Numbered from the stretch's first letter, positions 22,016 to 35,008 are shown. The stretch is 64,000 nucleotides of DNA from Pithys albifrons albifrons (GCF_047495875.1 NC_092472.1:1544349-1608348); one strand, 5' to 3'. Notes: generated by a model from the letters alone, not told the origin. Program-made: numbers and translations.

Positions 22016-23847
22016 CCACAGAGAAACCAAGAGGTAACAGAACCTGTGCTCAGGGTGAAAGTGCTGTTCACAGTGGGAATCTTCACCTGGTGAGGATCCA
22101 GGCAAGAGGACCAGGGTGAGGGAGGGCTTCATCTGCAACAGGCACATAGTCACAAGATGGCACAGCTCGTAGCTCGAATTCCAGGATGATTAGGAGGTTT
22201 CATTGAAATATTTTGCCTGGGCAACACAACTACTTCAAATCCCACTGAGCTCATACGAATGAATGTATTAAAACACCTCAGAGAGCTCAACAGCTGATGA
22301 ACATCTAAAATAAGGAGCCATTATATCTCCATCAGCATACAATAAACCCCCAGAGTCTGATCCAGCAGGCAGTCCATGGCCCAGCCCCGAAATGGGACCA
22401 GAGTTCTCTGAGCATTAGCAACATTTGTGGTTACACACTAAAGCACTGTGACCTTTCACCACCTGACTTCAGAAGATTGTCTCCAAGGCTTGAGTTAAAA
22501 TTTTAAGTTAGACTAGGGAAGAATAGGGGCTGAAATGAACGTGTGGGTTTTGTGGGACTTTCACACTCTTTTAAATGTTCAATTATTAACAATGCCCACC
22601 AGTCAACTGCCAGGCCTGGGACACCAGGAAGACTAAAAGTTCTAAGTCTTGCTCCAATAAGTCAGAGAAATGCCATGTATTTGATTATACAATCCCAAAC
22701 CTCTCAAATCCACTTAAACAGATGATAAATAAGATTATTCTTGAATTCATTTACATCCACTCAATTTCAGAGCAAACAGACTGGTACAACAGACACATGA
22801 AACTTTTTTTTTGGTCAGAATAAAGCACAGAACTTAGAAGGTTGGAATCCCAACCCTCATGCTCATGCTGTCACCCGGAAAGCACATTTCCTCCCTGCTC
22901 ATGGCCAAATTCATTTATCAAAGGGATTTACTCAAGCTTTCCTTGGAAAAGAACTCAACCTCTGAAAGGTTTTTGGTTGTATTGAGGCAGTTTTACCCAA
23001 ACAATTTGATATTCAATGTTAAAAAGGAGATCCCTAAGCGAATGTTTTGTCCACAGGAAGATAATGAGATGCTGGAAATGGTAAAATTAATTTCAATTTC
23101 ATATTGCTGTTAGTTTGCTCTGATTATTTTCATTTAAAAAACCCATCAGAGTTCACTACTATTCATCTTATCTTTTTTTCTCCTTTATAAGCCTTTGTTT
23201 CTGTCCATGACCTCTTCCAAAACCTACTCAGTGTATTAGGTTTCCAAGACAGTTTCAATCCCTCTGTGTGTGGATTCTCCGATGCTGTGCTTTATTCCCT
23301 CTCCTGGGAACTATGAGCTGTCTGTACAGGTCTAATTGTACTCTGTTCTATAACGAGGTGAGGTTTAGGAACCACAGTTTTCCAGTCTTTCCCTCTGCAG
23401 ATGGTGCCTGATGCCATGCACAGAATAACTGCAGAGTTCCCAGGGTTGTATCGTGATTCCTTCCTACCCAGACATTCTGGAAGAGAAGCATCCAGGACTG
23501 AGCAGAAGCCGAGTACAATGATTATTCACTGAGGGTTTGGGGTTTTTTCCTCAAGAAGATATTTTAAACATTTTTCATTTTTCCAAATATTAATTCAGCT
23601 TCCCCCCTCCTTTTTCTAAGGCTTTTCCTCTAAAGTGGATAACGACATTATGTCTGACCTTGGAATTCCAAACAAACTGAATTATACACCCAGTGGCATG
23701 AGCTTCCCAGAACAGCAATTGGAAGAGCATTTGGCCTTCTTAAAAAGAGGCAATTTGGATGTCTAGGTATGTCTTGGAGCACATGGAGCAGCAGAACTGC
23801 CCAGAACTTCCTGCCACACAGCAACACTCTACTTAATCACACCCTAT
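22016..23847. other. No recognisable gene or repeat
   Basis: AT-rich, short open frames only. Confidence 0.5.
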
Positions 23848-24355
23848 CACTGCATCCCTGAATGTGCTGAGCTGAAGGGACCCACAAGCATCATCCTCCA
23901 GCTCCTGGCCCTGCACAGAACCATCACCAAGAGTCACACCCTGTGCCCCAGAGCATCATCCAAACACTCCTGGAGCTCTGGCAGCCTTGGGGCTGTGCCC
24001 ACTGCCCTGGGGAGCCTGGTCAGTGCCCACCACCCTCTGGGGGAAGAGGCTTTTCCTGAGATCCAACCTGGCCCTGCCCTGACACAGCTCCAGCCATTCC
24101 CTGGGTGCTGTCCCTGGTCCCCACAGAGCAGAGCTCAGTGCCTGCCCCTCCTCTACCCCTGCCGAGGAAGTTGTACCTGCAGTGAGGTCTCCCCTCAGTC
24201 TCCTCTTCTGCTCTGAACACACCAAGTGCCCTCGGTGTCCTCACACACTTCCCCTCAGGGCCCTTCCCCATCTTCATTACCCTCCTTTGGACACTCTCTA
24301 ATGGCTTCATATCTGCCTTGTATTGCAGTGACAGATCCTTCCTCCAGCTCACTGT
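23848..24355 (-). mobile_element. CR1 fragment, type B, ~500 bp
   Basis: Antisense CR1 from CATCCCTGAATGTGCTGAGC through CCTGGAGCTCTGGCAGCCTT and GTGAGGTCTCCCCTCAGTCT to about 24355. It is 5'-truncated and closely resembles the copies at 11350 and 43074. Confidence 0.92.
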
Positions 24356-25738
24356 GCAAAAATGTTTCAATGAGAGGATTCCTGCCATGACCAACCAAAA
24401 CCATCAGCATCTCCCTCCTGGACAGACCTCATGGGCTGCTGGGTGTGTTGGACCTGACCCAGCATGAGCAGGAGCCACAGCCCTTCCCACTAGCCCTGGG
24501 GCACAGCCTTGCTGCACTGCCCAGGCAGAGCTGGGCTCAGCCAGGGAATATGCCTGGACCCAGCTGTGCCAGCACATCCTCAGACCCCTGGAGGAAGGCA
24601 GGAATCACATAGTTCCCAAATCCTCAGGCTGAAGGACACGTGGTCCCTGCCCAGTCCTTTTCGCTGTCCTCAGATAACTTCTCTCCTAGCCTGAGTAGTG
24701 AAGGCACGAGTCCAAATGCAATGAAAAACAGGGGGGGAAATCCTCTTTTTGGTTTTTGTTTTTTCTCTGTGGTGTATGACCTTTAAGTGCCCCCCCCCCT
24801 TGCAAGATGCTTCCAGCTGTCTCCTGCTCTGAGCACACTGTGGTTTTGCTGAGGGCACTGGGGTCCCGTGTGCTTCAGTGAAACAGGACCAGCCAAGGAC
24901 TTAAACTAGACCATGTGTTTATCTTAAGCTTAAGAGGGTCTCTCTGACCTTCTCCTTGGTGTTACTTCTTTATCACACCTTTCCTCACCACTTACACCCA
25001 AATTCTCAGTAATTTCAAGAATCATTTCAAGAAAACATGCAGTCACATTTCCCCCTAGAAGCTGTACTACTGAAGGGACTGGCAGTGGGTTTATGAGTGA
25101 ACTGAGCAGGATTTGACACTTTTTTTATATTTCTAAAACTGGAGATTGATCTTAGAAACTGAATTTTAAATTGCCAGAAGAAAGAGACTATCACCCACAA
25201 AAGGAATTAAAACTGCATTTCCACAATTTGGTCACCTAGTCCACTGCTCTGAGAGCCCTGAGTGATGATTATTGCAGGTTCCCAAGCATGGCTCAATAGC
25301 ACATCCTCCCAACACCAGCACAGAACTGACTTAGCTTGAAAACTTCCACTTAATCTACAAACCAGTCCAGCATGTGCAGCTCCACTACATCCATTTGCTA
25401 TTGACCTTGAATTTATTTATATATTTGGGTTGACAACAAAAGTAGTTCAATATGTGTCAGAGACTGAAATAGTTGATGGCTTAAACATTCTGAGATCACC
25501 AAAAGGCTTTGGTCCACTGTAACAGAATGAAAAGAAACAGCTGCTCCCCCAGCAAAGCCCATCCCTCCCTGAATATTCTTACTGGGAAAGGACCTTTGGA
25601 TCAGATAAGGGAATGCCACTGCCCAACTGTCCCAGGTGCAGAAGGGTCTGCACACCCGAAGCTACCAACTGGATTTCCAGATAAGGGAAGAGGCTAATCA
25701 GAGGCAAATTCTGTGAGCTGGGGTAATCTTTCTTATCA
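24356..25738. other. No recognisable gene or repeat
   Basis: Includes a C run at 24790-24799. Nothing else recognised. Confidence 0.45.
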
Positions 25739-26354
25739 TGTCCATGTCACCCCTTACATGATGACTCTGCTGTAAAACCTTGAAGATATTTTGCATCTGA
25801 CCTGAGCTGTTCATCTCAGATGTTGGACCATGATGACTGATGTGGAGCCCTGGGAGGTGTCAGAGACTCCGAACATGTTCTGTGACACCATTCATTGTGA
25901 AATTCCTCACCCCAGGGGAGATACAAGGCATTCCCACCTGAGTCTGACAATAACTCATCAGGTCTTTGAGTCCAATGGATGAAGACCATCACTTTGACAG
26001 GATTGCAACCACCCCTTCAACCCACAGACATGGAAGCTGCAACTAACTGAGTTTCATCATTGGATCCAGAGGGTAGTGACTATGTGTATCTTAGGACCCT
26101 TCCCCTTTCTTTCTCTTTCTCTCCCTTATGCATTTCCTTAAGTGTTACACTTCAATAATGCTGCATTAGGATAGATGATAACACCCAAACCAGCAACATT
26201 CCTGTTTATCTCTGAAACAAAATTATTCCAAAATAAACTCTACATATATATGTTCACAAACACCAATTATTCAGTATTGTTTCACTCTAATCCACCCCCA
26301 GGGACTTATTAACAGGAACTTGGGTAATCCTCCCCTTCTGGGGTGGGTCATAAC
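25739..26354 (+). mobile_element. Possible solo LTR (uncertain)
   Basis: The right edge GGGTGGGTCATAACA and an AATAAA at about 26232 placed some 120 bp before it resemble the R-U5 end of an avian LTR. There is also a polypyrimidine tract at 26101-26129. A TG start could lie at 25739, but no matching target-site duplication is visible, and the left boundary is a guess. Confidence 0.3.
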
Positions 26355-27047
26355 AATATGTTTGATATTAGTTGAGCTTTCAGTATTTTGAAGACCATAC
26401 CAGCACTAATTTTTGCAGCAAAAATCCTCTGATGTGTAATGTGAGTGTCTCATCCTCAGGTCCTGCTGTGGTACAAACTTTGCAGTGATGTGGGTCACCA
26501 CTTCTAGTTCTAGTGAAACAACTGGTTTGAGATCTACACCTCCCAGCCAGGGATGAAACCACAAATCCCAGCCCAGAACAACACTGGCACTTCCTCTGAT
26601 TCCCAGCTCCCAGTTCCCTAAAGGCTACAGCAAACCAAAGGCTGCTCATTTCATACCAGGGTTGGTAGGAGTTTACAGGAATGTGGCAGTAGGGCCAAAC
26701 ATTTCACAAATAATTCAGATATATAAATATGTGGCACACCTTAAAGCTCATTTCTACCCAAGAAGGGCCACCCAACTCTGGGACGACACTGATAAGAAGC
26801 AGGAAAATGCAGCTAAAAGTGTAGAATCTTCTCAGCTTTAGAATTCAACTTCAAAATCCAAGTTTGGTGAAGCATCAAGCATCTATTAACTTATTATTTT
26901 CACTTAACAGTCCATAAAAAATAAACCCACTCCTCAGCAAGCTCCAACATCCCCTCATTTACCCCCACATGGACCTGCAGTATGTTGTTATTCCACCAGT
27001 GCCTCTGTGTGTTCCACAGAATTGCTGATAGGAAGCTGTTCTTGACA
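26355..27047. other. No recognisable gene or repeat
   Basis: Nothing recognised. Confidence 0.45.
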
Positions 27048-27096
27048 CTTGGAGGCTTTCCCAGCTTTAATGATTCTGTGATTCTGTGATTCTGTA
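27048..27096 (+). mobile_element. CR1 3' tail remnant, probably type D
   Basis: GAGGCTTTCCCAGCTTTAATG followed by three copies of ATTCTGTG: the last ~50 bp of a CR1 with its tail microsatellite. Confidence 0.75.
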
Positions 27097-28546
27097 TCTA
27101 AAGCAGTTCCTGAAAAACTGGACCAGACTCCTGCAATGGTGAACCTGCTGCACAGTGTGACCTTTAACAGCAGTTACACTAAAAGTGTGGAAATGTTGCC
27201 CATACAAACTGCCTCAAAACTAAAAAATCCCAAAAAACTGATCAACATCAAACTATGAGGTTTTGTGAAGAATTGAGAGCCCCAATTAAGTATCACAGGC
27301 TTAAAGGCAAGGGACAGACAGTCAATAATTTCCAGGCTCTGGATACTGAGGCCCTTTAGGAATACACTGGCAAATACATCACAGTGAGACTTGCAGGCTC
27401 CAAGAGAGTTCTGAATACAGACCAAAGGGCTTCACCTTAGTTTTGCAGATCTCTAGGGCTCTACCCTTCAGATCAAAATTGCAATTTCCATGCCCTGTTT
27501 TAGGGGTTTTACCTTTCCTTGTCCTATGAAATGCTGAACATCAGTTCTTCCACATCAATGCAGAAATTTTAAAACTGACAGAGAAGTAGTTTGTCTTGAG
27601 AAAACCAGACAGATGAGTTGAAAGAGCAGCACTAGGCATACAAACAATATTCACAGGTACAAAATACCCTCATACAATCTGCCCATTGTCTTAAAAAGCT
27701 AAACTGGTACCTGTATTGATTCACCACAGATGGAAAAAGCCCACACTAATCTCCATCTGGTACAAGTATGTTCAACCAAATATTGATGAGGAAGAGCTTT
27801 TCCTCTGACTGGTGTGCACAATGAAAGTGTGATTATGAGCAGGGAAATGTGGTCCATCCAAGAGAACATATGTTTGCCTGGTGATGAATTGTCTGTGACA
27901 CTAATCCCTGAGTACAGCAATCAGACCATTGACTAGTCATTGTAATATAAGAGAAAAGGAAACAAGGAGAACCTTTCTGGTGAAGTGAAATCATAGGCTT
28001 TTCACATAATCATGCAATTTGCTACCTTCTCATATTCCCCCCACTTAGTTGCCAAGACAAATCAGTCCACATCGACGGCATCAGAGTCATGAGCAGAGAT
28101 CTGGGGTGTTCATCCTAAATGTGAAATTCATCAAATCTTTGGGGTTTTTTATATATCCTGAGTCTTGACAACTGTGGAGTGGATTCTTTCCAAACTGGAA
28201 CTCATTGCTACATGTCTGAAATCTAATACAGCTTCCCAGAAAGGTGCAAGTTGGGTGATTGTTCTCCATAAAGTCGAGACAGAAGCATAGCACAATGTCA
28301 TGTGTTAAAAATTCTGCATCAAACTGACACAAACTACGAGTTCTGGGGAATTTCAAAACATATTGTAATCCAACCTTTGCTGCTAGATCTTGGTATTTTA
28401 AATTAAAATCCTGTGGCTCTCAAATACTCCATAGCAGATCCTCAGCCTTCTGCCATTTCTGCCCAAGCTCTTTGAACACACAACGTTACTCTGGTCCACG
28501 TCCACAGATTTATCATCTTCATTCCCCTTTGCACCATCATTCCCTG
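27097..28546. other. No recognisable gene or repeat
   Basis: AT-rich, short open frames only. The last five bases (CCCTG) are the left target-site duplication of the next LTR. Confidence 0.5.
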
Positions 28547-29170
28547 TGTGCTGGTTTAAAGGTGAACCAGCAGGGGAAATGAACTCACCACGAGAGAGAT
28601 TATAAGTCAGACCTAAAATTTAATAATAATATTACAATAACAACACTGACACACAAGGGAAATTGCTTTCAACTCACAAACCCCAGCAGTATAACCCAGT
28701 GTCCTGGGGCACAAACCCAAGGGGGTTTGTTTACCCTTGTGCTGAGACCCCTGTGGTTCCCCCAAGTCCAGAGCAAAAGGAAAAGAAAAACCTGTTGGTG
28801 CAGGCGAGGGCTGTGGTCTGGGCGAGAGCGGGGATCTCCTCCTGTCGAGGTCCTGCTGCTGCTCTGGATCCGACGAGAGGTTCCCGAGGTCTTACCCACC
28901 ACTTATGTACCCTCAGGGAGCTCTCAGTCCCTCCCCCTGGGCAGGGACTCACACAATGGGCGATTAACTCTGGGAGCCAGGGGGTGTTGAACTGTTGATG
29001 GCCCATTAGCAGCTCCGCCCCCCTCAGGCTGGGTGTGAAGCTGATAATGGCTCCCTGGGCAGCTGCTGCCAATGGCCCATTGACCTTGGGGAATGAATAG
29101 AGGGGGTAGGATACACAGCTTTGATCACCCCCACACAGGGTTAGCTGGTCCCTTCTGCTGAACTAGGACA
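28547..29170 (-). mobile_element. Solo LTR of an avian endogenous retrovirus, copy 1
   Basis: In element sense the LTR begins TGTCCTAGTTCAGCAGAAG and ends GGTTCACCTTTAAACCAGCACA, so it has canonical TG...CA ends. Its A-rich end (plus-strand AATTTAATAATAATATTACA) carries the polyadenylation region. It is flanked by a perfect 5-bp duplication, CCCTG (28542-28546 and 29171-29175), showing a completed integrase-mediated insertion. No internal viral genes are present, so it formed by LTR-LTR recombination. A 5-bp duplication fits an ERVL-like or gammaretrovirus-like integrase better than an ERVK-like one (6 bp). The same family recurs at 32470 and 50859. Confidence 0.92.
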
Positions 29171-29404
29171 CCCTGCTTTGCTATTTTCCCCCTCAAATCA
29201 TTCCAGAAAACTTTTAAAAATGCAAATGACAACAGATTTGGAGGAGTCCTTAAGGTGCTTCCCCCAGGTGAAACCTCCATAATCATCATCAAAATTCGTT
29301 TGTGTATTTACAGTAACACAAGGGGAAAACAAGTTGCCTCCCTGCAAAACATCCTTCCCTGGTTTGAGGCATCTTCTTCTCTTCCAATTTTCCAAATTGA
29401 TAGA
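29171..29404. other. Short spacer
   Basis: Starts with the CCCTG target duplication; otherwise nothing recognised. Confidence 0.5.
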
Positions 29405-29645
29405 GAGAAGGTTTACATTGGATATGGGAAAGGGATTTTTCCCTGTGAGGGTGGGCAGGCCCTGGCACAGGGTGCCCAGAGCAGCTGTGGCTGCCCCATC
29501 CCTGGGAGTGTCCAAGGCCAGGTTGGACAGGGCTTGGAGCAACCCAGGCTGGTGGAAGGTGTCCCTGTCCATGGCAGGGGCTGGAATGAGATGAGCGTTA
29601 AGGTCCCTTCCAACCCAAAACATTCTGTCATCCATTCCATGGTTC
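29405..29645 (+). mobile_element. CR1 3' end fragment, type A, ~240 bp
   Basis: It starts near AGAAGGTTTACATTGGATAT and reads GGCAGGCCCTGGCACAGGG and TCCAAGGCCAGGTTGGACAG, ending CATTCTGTCATCCATTCCAT. Confidence 0.92.
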
Positions 29646-30587
29646 CTGTGCTGCTGCTCCAGGCTGGGCAGCTGATGCTAAATTTGGGATCTCTACACTT
29701 TCACTACCAATGGGCTCATTTTATATTTCCTAGCAAGTAGTTCTGCTTGACTGGAGAGTTCAGCAATCCAAATGACTCTTGCAACCAGTGACTTCCATGT
29801 ATTTTATTTCCTGGATGAACCCATTTGGCTTCTAAGAAAAACAAAGGCAGACTATTTCTGGAACAATGTTGCTTCAGTTGACAGTTTCTAATTTCCTCAG
29901 CTAAAGTAACTGTCTCACAGCATTTGAAATATTTCACATGTCATGCCACAAACATGGCAAATGTGTCCTCTGAACAGAGCAGGTTATATGTGAAAGAAAA
30001 TGTCCTGGCTGTGGTTCCACCTGATCTGCAAAACAGTCTTGGGCACAGTTACAGAGCTCTGAGATGGACCCCCAGAACCCCCTTTGAAATCAGGGACAGT
30101 TTCTGATGCTCATCAAGTCTGAAAACTGTGCCATTCAATGAGCTACACGTGAAACATGACTCAGTAGATGTCTGCAGAAAAATTAATGCCAGAAAATTAA
30201 TAGAGAATACAAGCTTTGTGTAAATAATGGCCTATATTTATTACAGGCCTTCTGGTAACTTTACATCTGAAGCAGCAAACTACAAGGTCTCTGTTGGAGC
30301 AAAGAGAATAATTGTAGAAAAATTGTGTGTGTTTGTTTTCTTTCAGCTCAAGGAAGGCAGGAAGTTAAACCTTGAGAGGTGCTCCCAGTGAACCTCCAAA
30401 CAAATGCAACAGGCACAAGGATAAACAGATCTCCTGGGGAAAATGTGAAACTCCCACCATGCATGTGCCAAGAAACTTGAGTCTGCTTTTCTTAGAATCC
30501 TCTTCTGGGGTGGGATACAGAGATGGCAAAAGGCGTGACACAAAATGTGAACAGAATACAAGACCACACCGAGACATTTGGTAATCA
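29646..30587. other. No recognisable gene or repeat
   Basis: Nothing recognised; short open frames. Confidence 0.45.
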
Positions 30588-30936
30588 CCAGACCTCACTG
30601 CAGTTCCAGCTTCCTCGGCAGGGGCAGAGGAGGTGCAGGCACTGAGCTCTGCTCTGTGGGGACCAGGGACAGCACCCAGGGAATGGCTGGAGCTGTGTCA
30701 GGGCAGGGTCAGGTGGGATCTCAGGAAAAGGTTCTTCCCCCAGAGGGTGGTGGGCACTGACCAGGCTCCCCAGGGCAGTGGGCACAGCCCCAAGGCTGCC
30801 AGAGCTCCAGGAGGGTTTGGACAATGCTCTGAGGCACAGGGTGTGACTCTTGGGGATGGTCCTGTGCAGGGCCAGAAGCTGGACTGGATGATCCTTGTGG
30901 GTCCCTCCAACTCAGCACATTCTGGAATTCTGTGAC
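30588..30936 (+). mobile_element. CR1 fragment, type B, ~350 bp
   Basis: It runs from ACCAGACCTCACTGCAGTTC through GGGACCAGGGACAGCACCCA and GGGATGGTCCTGTGCAGGG to TTCTGGAATTCTGTGACTAC. Confidence 0.93.
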
Positions 30937-32469
30937 TACTTACAAAGGGGAGCAAAGGGGAAGCACCAGAACTTCTCTCAGATGGGGAAATTTTGATTTC
31001 CCCTCCAAGGGCCCAACCACTGCAGGGGCCAGAGCAGAGATTTGCTCACAGACTTCTGCGTGTGAATATATAGGAAACCAGGATAAATTTTGCCCCAGAG
31101 CAGAACCCTCTGTATCCCAATGACTGAGAATTCCAGTGTCTTCCAAGTCTGATATCTCTCCCTGGGTTTTAAGGCTAATACAACAGACTGTTTCTCTGCT
31201 CTTTAGGTTGCCATAGAAACCTTCAAAAAATGCCACCCTGCACTCTTCACAGAAAGAATTGGATCCAAAGCCCCTAGAAATCCACAGGAAAGCTGCCATA
31301 GTCTGCCCCTGCCTTTGGACCAGACTGGTATTTTCTAAGAATGGTGTAGGATCTGAACCCTGCTCAGAAAGGGCCAGGAAGCCACATGGAAACACACTTG
31401 GCCCAGCAGAAGGGAGGACAAGCCCCAGCACTACCCTCCATCAGGGCAGTCACAGCCCTGCTGTTGCAGCAAAGCAGACATTTTGCATTAATTTCCAATT
31501 TTATTTTTAAGACTCCAAAGCATACCAGAGCACTGGTGAAGCACAACCGTTTATATTTGAACTAAAGTATCCTGGCTCCCTCCCGTATTTTTTGGGTGGA
31601 AAGGGAAACTCAGTGGGTCATAGCAGGGTAATCTGTTTTTAATGTAGTCTTCTGTGCAAAATCCACACTAAACCAGCCAAAGGAAGACAGATATTAATGA
31701 TATTATCTTGCCCACATGTAAAAATAAAACATCTACAGTGTTATTAATCTGCCTTCATGGCTTTCTCAGCACTGAAATATTGTGAGTTACGAGGTCTGCT
31801 GAAGGAGAGAGAAAATGTATTGCTAGAAATAAAATGCATTTTCAAATCCTGCTGCAAGTGTGTTTAACCTTAGATATTTATATGGTCACCACTGCTTTGG
31901 TATCTGGACTCTGTACATTTTTAAAATGATTTTTCTATGTGATGGGAAAATATTTATCCCCTTTTAGCAGATGGGGGAATAAAAGAAAGAGCAACTCACC
32001 CAGCAATGGCAACCGGAAATACTTAATTAACATCAGGTTCCAAAACATCAAAAACTGCCTTTTTAATCATGAGTTTCAGAAAAACAATAACTGTACTTTC
32101 TGTACTTGTCCTTTGTTTGCTGAACCCAAAGATGTTTCTTGGCCTTTCTTCTCAAGCATCTTTTAGGGATAACAATTTATTTTAAGCAAAACAGGGGCCC
32201 ACAGTCATGTGACTTCTCCATGCAGAGCCTTCAAAGAAGGGGAGAAACTTGTGAAACCCATGAATGTCAGCACTTGCTCTGAGTTGAGCTGGACCTGGAA
32301 ACCCAGACTGATTCCTGCTCAACAATGAAACAGGAGTTGCTTTTGGCTCAGCAGCAGTTACTTGATGGAGAACAAAGAGGGTCAGACCTCAGCACCAGCC
32401 ACAGCCACAGTTCTGTTATGCTGAGGATGGTGGGTACAGCAGGCCTGACTCCTTTCTGAGATGACATAA
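30937..32469. other. No recognisable gene or repeat
   Basis: The 163-codon minus frame at 30940-31431 has no motif I recognise. AT-rich beyond 31500. Confidence 0.4.
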
Positions 32470-33188
32470 TGTCCCAGTTCAGCAGGTGGGACCAGTTTAT
32501 CCCTGTGTGGGGGTGACCAAAGCTGTGCATTCTAAACCCTCTATTCATTTCCCAGGAACTGTTACCAATGGACCATTGGCAGCAGCTGCCCAGGGCACAG
32601 ATGAGCCCTCAGGCTGGGAGCTGGCTGGGAAAGAAGCCTGGCAGAGGAGCTGGGAGAACTCCCCTGCAGGGAGTCCTTGGCACCTCCACACCCACCTGAG
32701 GGCTCAGCTCTGCCCATGGGCCAGCAACGATTCCAAATTCCCCCTGACTGCCAGAGTCAGATCCCCCAGTGTGGAACTCCCTGTCCTGGGGGAGGGACTG
32801 GGGGCTCCGACCTGGACCTGAGGGGAGAGAATCTTGGGCTTTGGGAACTTGGGGAACCACTCATCGGATCCAGAGGAGGACCAGAACCTCAACAGGAGGA
32901 GCCCACCACTCTTGCCCAGACTGTGCCATCATCTGCACCAACAGGTTTTTCTCTTCCTTTTACTTTGGACTCGAGGGAACCACGTGGGGCTCAGCACAGG
33001 GGCCACCAAACCCCCCTGTGTTTGTGCCCCAGGGGGCTGGGTTAGACTGCTGGGGTTTGTGGGTTAAACCCAATTTCTCTTTGTGCCATTGCATTTATTG
33101 TAATATTTTTATTAAATTGCAACTCTGATTTATAATCCTTCCTGAGCTGGGTTCATTTCTCCTGCCGGTTTACCTTTAAACCAGCACA
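32470..33188 (+). mobile_element. Solo LTR, same family, copy 2 (opposite orientation)
   Basis: It begins TGTCCCAGTTCAGCAGGTGG and ends TTTACCTTTAAACCAGCACA. ATTAAA at 33111-33116 is a likely polyadenylation signal about 75 bp before the end. The flanking five bases are CATAA on the left and CATTC on the right: three of five agree, so the target duplication is decayed or the edges are off by a base or two. Open frames inside it (32609-32860, 32677-33045) are LTR sequence. Confidence 0.9.
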
Positions 33189-34699
33189 CATTCCCAGTAA
33201 AACACCAGCCCCTCATCACCAGGGCAGAAAAACTCTGTTCCATCCACAGGTGAGCCTCAAGTCCGCCCCGAGGAAAGTCACCCTGGGGAGAGAAGTTACT
33301 CAATCTTTATTTTGATTTCAGTTTCACTGAACAGTTACAGAAACCTCCTGTCTGCACACAGTATCCTTTCCAAAGCAAACAGAGTGGGAAAGGGGAAAAT
33401 GCCTCAAAACCAGGATTCTGGATGCGGCTCCAGTGACCCACCTGGCCACTGGCCAGAAGCCACACAGTCACCGGTGGGCACAACCAAGGCACCAGCTGTC
33501 TCTACACTCTGGGCATCAGCGAGGCATCAGGCCACAGCTGCCCATCGTGCACCAGCTTTTTGGAGTCTGGTTCTGCCTGTTGCACAGGACACACGTGGAA
33601 AGCTCCAAACTGGGCAGATGGTCAACACACACTCAATGTATGTGTGGGATCTCAACAGCAGCATCCTGGATAAACCTACCAGGAAGCCAGAGATGCCCAG
33701 GAAGGTGGAGCTCTAGGAGGAAAAGAAGCATAAGGATGCCTACAATGAAATCTTACAGAATTATCTGAAATCCTTGAACAAACCAATCTGCAACCTCATG
33801 CCAACAGCAACAAGCCCCCTGGAGTCACTAGAAATCATCACTGCTCAGAAAATGTTATTTTCATAATGAGAATGCAGAATTATTCAGCATGCCAACGTGT
33901 TGTCAAGGCACAAAACAGTGAAAACACAATAAAAATAAAATAAAAGTCTTAGAGTAATTTGATAGGAACAGCTTTGAGTGCAAGTTGCTGTGAAAAACAA
34001 TTTGCCCAGAAATACCTGGAAGACACAAACCCCTCGGGTTTCCATCATCACCCAGCAAAAAAATAATAGTGCTCAGAATTTGGATTTATTTTTTCTTTGC
34101 AGGGATAAATTCTATTTCTCCCCTTTGCTGGTATGGATGTTTTCAGTGGATATGTCAACACTTAGAAGACTCTCCAGCACTCTGCACCATATCACTGGCA
34201 TGGGCTGTAAGTATCTCAGGAATTCATCCTCCTGGACATGAAGAGCCACCGAGGTGGACCTGGGGAGGAGATTCTCCCTCTGGGTGGAACAAGCAGGACC
34301 TGGAGCTGTGTATTCCCTCCTGTCAGCTGGTGGGACTGCAGTAAGGACTTTTCTTTGTCTCTTGCCTGACAAAACATGTATTTGCACATGCAAATGATGT
34401 TTTGCATTTGCCCATGGGGTTTACTGGTCCTTCATCCAGCATTGTCTTCTACTGTTATTGAGCAAAACCCACCTGAGGTCCCAGGCACTGCCCTGACAGG
34501 TCTGGAAACCACAGTAAGTTATTCAACCCATGCAGCAGTTACACTACTGCCAGTCCCAAGTGTTCAGGGCATATTTCAGGATTTTCTTCCTTGCTTTTTG
34601 CTTTCTCAACACTACCATGGGCTCAGATCACATTTTCCCCAGGAAAGGAAAGAGTGAAATACCTTCTGTTTAATGCAAGTCAAGGTATTGATCACATGA
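33189..34699. other. No firm feature; one open stretch at 33312-33863
   Basis: The plus-strand frame that starts at Met 33312 is open to a single TAG at 33714-33716 and stays open again until a TAA at 33864-33866. The part around the TAG reads YVWDLNSSILDKPTRKPEMP before it and KKHKDAYNEILQNYLKSL after it, which looks more protein-like than most chance frames. I do not recognise the protein. It may be a decayed processed pseudogene, an exon remnant, or chance. The rest of this interval shows nothing. Confidence 0.3.
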
Positions 34700-35008
34700 C
34701 CAGGACCAGGGAATGGCTGGAGCTGTGTCAGGGCAGGGACAGCACCCAGGGAATGGCTGGAGCTGTGTCAGGGCAGGGTCAGGTTGGATCTCAGCAAAAG
34801 GTCCTTCCCCCAGAGGGTGGTGGGCACTGACCAGGCTCCCCAGGGCAGTGGGCACATCCCTGAGGCTGCCAGAGCTCCAGGAGTGTTTGGATGATGCTCT
34901 GGGGCACAGGGTGTGACTCTTGGGGATGGTCCTGAGCAGGGACAGGAGTTGGACCAGATGATCCTTGTGGGTCCCTCCCAACTCAGCACACTCTGGGATT
35001 CTGTGATT
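34700..35008 (+). mobile_element. CR1 fragment, type B, with internal duplication
   Basis: A type B 3' end (CAGGTTGGATCTCAGCAAAA ... CACACTCTGGGATTCTGTGA). Near its left edge the block CAGGGAATGGCTGGAGCTGT followed by GTCAGGGCAGGG occurs twice in tandem (about 34708 and 34749), a short duplication not seen in the sister copies. Confidence 0.92.

Noticed and set aside
27071..27096. Independent (ATTCTGTG)n microsatellite
   Set aside because: Preceded by recognisable CR1 3' sequence, so it is the tail of a CR1 remnant.
28547..33188. One provirus with two LTRs at 28547 and 32470
   Set aside because: The two LTRs are in opposite orientation, each has its own flanks (5-bp duplication at the first), and no gag, pol or env sequence lies between them.
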